From Pristionchus mayeri (Eukaryota > Nematoda > Chromadorea > Rhabditida > Neodiplogasteridae), in assembly GCA_036245805.1 (NCBI GenBank), contig BTRK01000004.1, positions 42,806,907-42,870,906 on the forward strand: a stretch of DNA of 64,000 nucleotides. The letters run 5' to 3'. Shown here one piece after another: positions 57,397 to 64,000 of this stretch; within the stretch, counting starts at the first letter, position 1, and every line of letters starts with the position of its first letter. The notes beneath the pieces were generated by a model. It was given only the letters and a program-made list of their open reading frames with translations, searched no databases and was not told the DNA's origin. The position numbers and the translations under genes are program-made.

Positions 57397-59288
57397 ATGT
57401 TTCGATTCCTCATTATTCTGCTCCTACTTACCCTTAGTGTTTGCGCAGTAAATTTACTTTTATATAATAACGCCTCTCATGAGAAAATCGAGCTGAACCA
57501 GGGAATGGAAGGGAAATCGTGATATGAGTTCTAGCAGGATTTGGACATCCTGAGGCATGTATAACACTTCCCCAAAGTCGCAATTTGCATACTTCATTTT
57601 GTAGCTGTCTACGCCGGGCATCATGTCGACAGGTCTCACACTGACAGCAAATATCTCGATTAAATTGAGAGATAAAATTTACCTCTGAGTGACCCAAACT
57701 CATTCTTCGAGCTCTATCGATCTGTTTAGTTCATTTTGTCTGAATGTCGATTTTAACATTGATACATTGCAAGTCAATTTTATCGAAAATGTAGGTAAAG
57801 ATGCAGCTCAAATTTCAACAGTGAATAGAGTTTTCTCAGGGCTATTGAATGAATGGATTGTGCCAAATACTTCATTTTGTAGCTGTCTACGCCGGGCTCA
57901 AAGTTTAGAGCCCATAAATCGTACTAAAGAACACGTATTTTGGGCGCAAGCCATTCATTCAATAGCCCAGCGAAAACTCTACTCACTGTTTAAATTTGAG
58001 CTACATCTTTTACCTACAGTTTTGAGAAAATTGACTTGAAATGTATATCGACAGGTTTCACTTTGAGAGCAAATATCCCGCTTACATTGAGAGATAGAGT
58101 AAAATTGACTTCTGAGTGACCCAAACTCATTCTTCGAGCTCTATTGATCTGTCTAGTTCATTTTGTCTGAATGTCGATTTTAACAGTGATACATTGCAAG
58201 TCAATTTTATCGAAAATGTAGGTAAAGATGCAGCTCAAATTTCAACAGTGAATAGAGTTTTCTCAGGGCTATTGAATGAATGGATTGTGCCAAAGTACGT
58301 GTTCTTTAGTGCGACTTATGGTCTGTAAACTTTGAGGAATCATTTGAAGATCATTTTTAACAGGAAATTTTGAGAAACACTAATCATTTTGGCCGCGCGA
58401 GCAATTAGAGCGGTCTGCGGACATTGTTTGTTGAAGTGAAATATCTTCAAATGATTCCTCAAAGTTTACAGACCATAAGTCGCACTAAAGAACACGTACT
58501 TTGGCACAATCCATTCATTCAATAGCCCTGAGAAAACTCTATTCACTGTTGAAATTTGAGCTGCATCTTTACCTACATTTTCGATAAAATTGACTTGCAA
58601 TGTATCACTGTTAAAATCGACATTCAGACAAAATGAACTAGACAGATCAATAGAGCTCGAAGAATGAGTTTGGGTCACTCAGAAGTCAATTTTACTCTAT
58701 CTCTCAATGTAAGCGGGATATTTGCTCTCAAAGTGAAACCTGTCGATATACATTTCAAGTCAATTTTCTCAAAACTGTAGGTAAAAGATGTAGCTCAAAT
58801 TTAAACAGTGAGTAGAGTTTTCGCTGGGCTATTGAATGAATGGCTTGCGCCCAAAATACGTGTTCTTTAGTACGATTTATGGGCTCTAAACTTTGAGCCC
58901 GGCGTAGACAGCTACAAAATGAAGTATACAAATTGCGACTTTGGGGAAGTGTTAGTCATGCCTCAGGATGTCCGAATCCTGCTAGAACTCATTTCACGAT
59001 TTTTCCTTCCATTCCCTAGATTGCCCACCCTAGCTCGATTCTCTGGTGAGAGGCGTGATATGTTCAAAAATGTTAACCTTTTCATTGTTCACCGAAGGGG
59101 ACAATGTTGCAAGAGCTAGTATATTGTTCGTTTGCTCGGAGAGTGATCGTGCATTCACTAACAGCCGTATTGTAGAGACCCTTCGGATCGCTCAGCCTCT
59201 GATGAAAAGACCTCATCAGAACTTGATTCGACCCACTTCATGCACAGCTTCAAACGGATTCCAGTGGAGAGAAGAAAAAGAGCGATGA
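57397..59288 (+). CDS. Small secreted protein locus X, split by an inverted repeat
   Basis: The first exon 57397-57447 reads MFRFLIILLLLTLSVCA and ends at a GTAAAT donor. The last exon, about 59110-59288, reads ILFVCSESDRAFTNSR and ends WREEKER before TGA. Both match locus Y at 48 kb, including the last six residues and the stop. The 1.6 kb between them is the inverted repeat P5, absent from Y. X exon 1 is 2 nt shorter than Y exon 1, so one of the two is shifted or the splice sites differ. The acceptor of the last exon is not a clean TTTCAG. May be a pseudogene. Confidence 0.4.
57465..59075. repeat. Inverted repeat P5 with a partial tandem duplication in one arm
   Basis: Arms meet around 58351-58443 (a pair of 58116 and 58678 sums to 116794). 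The outer ends, CCTCTCATGAGAAAATCGAG at 57473 and its mirror near 59050, are more diverged. The left arm carries the GTAGCTGTCTACGCCGGGC block twice (57601, 57880) and the TTCTTCGAGCTCTATYGATC block twice (57703, 58131); the right arm has each once. No gene is recognised in it. Mirror frames of 70 codons are by-products. Confidence 0.7.
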
Positions 59289-59299
59289 GAGGATGATAT

Positions 59300-60020
59300 T
59301 GCAAAGATATGACTGATGGGTGTGTATTGTATCCATCTATTTTGGCAATAAAAATTGTACACATATTGGACGGGCCACTGTCATGGATAATTGATCATTT
59401 ATCGAAATAGAGATCAAATTCGCAATTAAAATAGGTGCCAAACAAAGCTTTCCTGCCAGTTTCCACAAAATCCACAAATCAATCGATTTTTCTTGTCTCA
59501 CAATCATAAACTGAAATGTTAACCCATTTGTAAAACTATCGTTTGCATTAAATACAAATACCGGACAGTGCTGTTATGAGACCAGTCGCCAGCTTGCGAG
59601 TTTAAAGGTACCCACCAGTCAAAAATCAACTGTGCTTCAATTTGCGCAGTTTTGTTCCCTCATTTCAATGCACTAATTCAAAAAAAATAAATTTTATTAA
59701 AGCTAAAAATAAACAAAGCCGGGAAATAAAAATATTTGCTGTTCGTGTAGTCGAGGTATTGCAATTACGGTATTTGATACGAATTGATTGAAATTTTCAT
59801 GGACTGGTCGCACTCGAACTCCTTCAACCATTTTCCGCTGTTTTCCTGTTTATTATCAACGATTCTTGTTGTATTTTACATAAAACTGCTTTGTATTGTA
59901 TCGCTAATCACTTTTGTTCGTATGTATGCGGTTAGTAAACCAGTTTAACGCAACTGCGCACGAATGAACTTAGAATATTTTGTGTTCTGCTGTCAATGTA
60001 CATCGTGCAATTGCCTCTTA
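59300..60020. other. Intergenic region upstream of the transposase gene
   Basis: AT-rich, no exon or repeat family recognised. If the transposase gene is still inside its element, a terminal inverted repeat should lie here, but its partner is outside the window. Confidence 0.5.
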
Positions 60021-60024
60021 GTAG

Positions 60025-63000
60025 ATGCCCTTCAAATGCGTTGTCTGCCCACGTAAAGTAGAGGTCGCGAAAACGGTACCGAAGAAGGAGGAGAAGAGGA
60101 AGGAGTGGCTGCTGCGATTGAATCTACTGGAGGAGGAGCACGATGAGCTGGAGAAGAGAGAAGCCGAGATGTACGCTGAAGGGAAGACGCCTAGGATGTG
60201 TCTCAATCACTTCAAGAGAGTGAGTATCTATTGATCTAGTGTTATCTATCGATTGTGCCTCTAATACTCGCACTGCGCCTCCGCAGTATTCAGTTGTTGT
60301 ATTACTTTGTTGTTATGCTACCTATCAGTTGCGAGAAGACCAATCCACGGGTGCCCCAACGCTTGAAAGGGACTATAGGGAACAGGTATTGTACGCTTTA
60401 TTATATCATATAGGCCACAATCGTTTCTCTAGTATGCCCTGGGGAGGCAATGGAAACATCAGACATGCCCTGAGGAGGTAATTTGCACAAGCCCTGGGGA
60501 GGCGAAAATAAGCATTTGAGTCACAACAACAATACGAATGTTACAGAGTGGGACAATGGATGAAGATCCATCCGAGGGTAGCATAGACGGCATCGCAAAT
60601 GCGATGCTTGACCTACCGTTTGATCCACCGACAGAACCTCCATCTCCTCATCGTGCGAAATCTGGGGTACGCAAATTATTCAGTTGAGACAGATATCAGA
60701 TGATATAATTAGAAAAGTACTTTAGTCTTTACTACACAAATAGCATACAATAAAATTTCAATGGTTCTGAGTTATAAAACAATGTGATTTAAATGTTTAA
60801 AAAATTGAATGATGTTAATACTATTCCTCGAATTATCGCCTATTGGGGATACTAGGGATGGCATCGCAAGAAAAGATTTTCCTTCTCCATAGTCTTCCTA
60901 TCTTCCTATCGCCATCCCTATCGCCTAGGTACTTGGATCGTTTTGGACACAATGAAAATCGAAATTCAGTCATATGCACCATCTCAAGAAACGATGTGCA
61001 CTGAGGCAACATCGGACAACGAAGTGGAAGAAAACGGGCCGACAATACAAGATGGAAACACTTTCTACTTGGTGTCCAAGTCGTCCCTTCTCCCCCTCTT
61101 CAAACGTTGTCGTGAGTGTGGCGTCGCCGAGATCCGAGCCGGATCCTTCCGCTCGTGGTGTGTCGGATCCGCCCTCTGTCTGGAATGGTTTTGTAATGTG
61201 TGTGAGCGGATTGTGAAGTGGTCCTCCCAAGAACAGATCGAGGGATATTTCGAGGGTAACCTCAAACTATCTACGACCCTTCACACGACTGCAGTATCCG
61301 TTCCGGTTAGCATATGCCTATTGACGATTAGATCATAATAGATGGACTATGTCTAAAGTAATATGAACCCGATTGTGAAATTCAGAGATTTCTCGACATG
61401 GGGAAAGAATTCGGAGTCGCCCTTCCATGCTACAACACTCTCAAATCGCATCTGGCAGAGGTTGTGATACCAGCTGTAGATACGGTCCACGAGAGAAATG
61501 AGAAGCTGGTCGAGGAGACGGTCAGGAATGTCAGCGGGGTCAGAGATTTCATGGTTTCAATCAAATTTGTAACCATGAAATCTAACTTTGGCTTACCTCA
61601 AAAGTAAAAGAGTGCAGTCCCCCGGCCGCATACCTCGGCCCGTTCCTGAAAAGTGCCCATGAGGGGATACGGTACTTACTAATATACCCCTCCCTCCCCT
61701 CATAACCTCATAGTGCTCCTGCCGGTGCTGCATTGAGATGAGCGAGCCTCTTCTCGACTCTGGAATATCAGACTGTAAACTTAGTTAATCAGACAAATCA
61801 CTTGGTGTCAGTATAAATTCAAAAATTCTTAATCGAGTTTGAACTGTTTAGAAAAGAGGAATCGATGTGGCTGTCGATGGTCGGTACGGTACACGAGGGT
61901 TCACTTCACGGAATAACACCAACAGCATCATTGATCTTGCCACGAACCTAGTTGTAAAAGCAGTCAACATGCACAAGGACATGATGGGAATAGGTAGTGT
62001 TAGTTGATATTAGTAGCAATGAGTTGATTACAAGTGGTAAACATTCCAGATGGGGTGAGTGGGCGGATGGAGAAAGAAGGAGTGAAGCGAGGGCTGAAGA
62101 TATTATTGTCGAAAGTCTTTACGGTCAGCTATCACAATTCAGGACTAACTACTAAGCAGTAATGAACCATGACTAATGCTATGCCTTCCTAGATAAGAAG
62201 TGTTACTTCTGACAACGACGCTAAAATCGGCAAAATGTTAAGAACGGATCCACTCTTCTCCAAAATTAGACACTCTCTTGACTTCTGGCACCTAGTGAAA
62301 GGAATCAACAGCGACCTGAGAGAGGTAATTGTTTAGTAGTTAGAGAAGCAAAAGTTTAAAAAAATGATAAGTATACAGCATAGGTGTCCACGCCAGCGGC
62401 GGGGGGGAGGGGGGGGGGGTACTACGCAGGCACCCACATGTGGGGCGCTGCGCAAGGCTATGTATAGGTCATGGTGAAAATCGGTAGGCATGTCATGGAA
62501 GGTCAAGACTTAGTACCGTACCCAATCGATCATACTGTACATATATATGTCGTATACCGATACCGTAACCTCCTACTATCTTGAACTGACTATTTTTAAA
62601 AAAGTCCTGGTACCGTATGAAATGGATTCTACAATACTCAAGAAACTAACCCAGTTCCTGGGGTCAGATTCTGTTCCTTGGTTAAACATTTTTTTCTAAA
62701 AATTATACATAAATTTGAGTTACGATAGGATAATTCAAAATAATTTTAGTAATGAATTTGAATTTTTAGAAAAAAATGTTTGACCCAAGGAACTGGATCT
62801 GACCCAAGGAACTGGGTTACGGTAATAACTTGGGTACTGCAGAATCGATTACACACTGTACCAGGACTTTTTAAAAATACAGTTAGTTCGCGATAATCAT
62901 GGACTACGGTAGTTACATACGGTATCGTGGAGTACTGTAGAGTCGATTTGATAAGGTATTTTAATTTTTGAAAAAAAATAAAGTCAGTTCGCGATAATCC

Positions 63001-64000
63001 GCGGTTACGGTAGTGGTATACGGTATCTACTGGTACTGCACGATCGATTGGGTACGATAGTAAGTCTTGACCTTCCATGACCTACCTATCGATTTTCACC
63101 ATGACCTATACGTGCCTTGCGCAGCGCACCACATGGGGGTCCCTGCGTAGTACCCCCCCCCCCCCTCATATTCACAACTGAATTCAGCTGAGCAAGAAGA
63201 AGAAATGCGCTTTGGTCAAGCATTGGTGGAAGTCCATTATTAATCACTGCTACCATGTCCATTACCAATACCGGAAGAGCAGGGCAAAAGGTCTCGAGAG
63301 ATGGAAGAGCGTCCTCGCTCATGTGTGTGGGCGTCATAGGCACTTCGAGAAAGTTAGTGCGATTACATAATTAAATATCTGAATATTACATTTGTTATCT
63401 CATACATGCAAATGTTAAAATGAACACAACAAAGGTGCCGTTTCTGTCTGGGATCAGCGGATGCACGCACAAGGAACTACCGGAGGCACAATATCGACAG
63501 AAAGAGCGAGGAATTCCAACTGCTCAAAAAAGTGATACTGAAGCCCACTTTCCTCGCTGGATTCCTCCGTGCTTCACCCAAGAAGAATACCTCTCCCTGT
63601 GAATCCTTCAACCGACTGATCAACCTCTATGTCCCCAAGGATATCGCCATGTAAGAAGTTATAAGACCTATGCATTATGGAAGCTGAGCGAAAGTTTAAA
63701 GAACCAGCAATGACAACGCATATTCAGCTCCCCTAACCTCTACAAGGAGAAGATCAAACTGGCGGTGTTGCATCATAACGCCATCGCAATGGCCGATCTT
63801 CTCCATCTCAGGAAGGAGAAATCCTCATATGTGACTAGAGTGAAGGGAAGAGAGGTGTTGAGCGTGAAGAGAAAGATGACTGCTGTAGATCACAAATGGA
63901 GAGGAGAAGTTAGTATTCTTAATAAGATTCCACCTCAGTAATATATATAGTAGTAGAAAACAAAAAAATATTGCAGGTCTGGAAGGAAGTGCAAGAAGTG
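60025..64000 (+). CDS. THAP-domain DDE transposase gene, 3' end outside the window
   Basis: Exons with canonical borders: 60025-60219, 60329-60385, 60547-60666, 60970-61305, 61386-61553, 61852-61993, 62050-62123, 62193-62324, 63188-63352, about 63436-63650, 63728-63908, 63977 onward. Exon 1 is a THAP-type zinc finger: Cys5/Cys8 and Cys59/His62 with Phe63. Exon 4 has the CRECG pair region after FYLVSKSSLLPLF. Catalytic-core motifs follow: AVDGRYG (exon 6), TSDNDAKIG and HSLDFWHLVKG (exon 8), and NTSPCESFN (exon 10). All junctions up to exon 9 are in phase. Exon 10 joins one base out, so either its acceptor is misread or there is a frameshift. The motif series fits THAP/DDE transposases of the Kolobok type. 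A foldback sits in the intron after exon 8. It may be domesticated or still an element. Confidence 0.78.
62383..63166. mobile_element. Foldback element with G-tract ends in a transposase-gene intron
   Basis: Left half GGTGTCCACGCCAGCGGC, then a G-run and GTACTACGCAGGC. The right half closes in TGCGTAGTAC and a C-run of about 13. Halves (62383-62690 and 62770-63166) share GTCATGGTGAAAATCG, CCAATCGAT and the CCTTGGGTCAGAT words of the element at 2998-3734. It separates exons 8 and 9 of the transposase gene without damaging their splice sites. Confidence 0.72.

Overview
The window is eukaryotic and most likely from a rhabditid-type nematode. Exons are short, most introns are tiny, acceptors are T-rich and end in TTTCAG or TTCAG, and donors are GTAAG- or GTGAG-like. 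Mobile elements include RTE-clade LINEs, mariner elements, foldback elements and an env-bearing LTR element of a kind known from nematodes. Long G/C homopolymers (9-15 bp) recur. No rRNA gene, complete tRNA gene, CRISPR array or bacterial operon was seen.

Layout. 1-840: microsatellite, a 120-bp tandem duplication, and a 39-bp satellite built from perfect heat-shock-element pentamers. 838-2480: GA-rich low-complexity DNA. 1613-14929: giant palindrome P1 (arms about 6.5 kb, 359-bp spacer) with a TTAA-flanked foldback element at its centre and smaller foldbacks nested in each arm. 14930-32130: giant palindrome P2. Its outer part is an RTE LINE (LINE A) and its centre is a second, different RTE-type LINE (LINE B). 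The right arm is interrupted by a 500-N gap that symmetry predicts is really about 2.7 kb. 32131-48000: gene-poor DNA with further foldback elements (P7, P4, P3) and a dispersed repeat that ends in an exon-like block with splice-site-like borders.

47.9-64 kb is the gene-bearing part. It holds two related loci for a small secreted protein (48 kb minus, 57 kb plus), another possible secreted peptide (49.3 kb minus), and a short LTR element with a broken phlebovirus-Gc-type env and an Arg/Ser-rich ORF but no visible gag-pol. Next comes a multi-exon minus-strand gene at 53.2-56.4 kb that joins a C-type lectin ectodomain, one membrane segment and an eIF2-alpha-kinase (PEK/PERK)-like kinase domain; it carries lesions and a mariner in an intron. 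A multi-exon plus-strand THAP/DDE transposase gene starts at 60025 and runs off the window end.

The most interesting points are the lectin-PEK kinase architecture, the palindromes with their unequal G-tracts and resolvable gap, the heat-shock-element satellite, and the presence in one window of TTAA-flanked foldbacks and a THAP/DDE transposase that could mobilise such elements. All exon models are manual readings from splice signals and frames; none has been tested against transcripts or databases.
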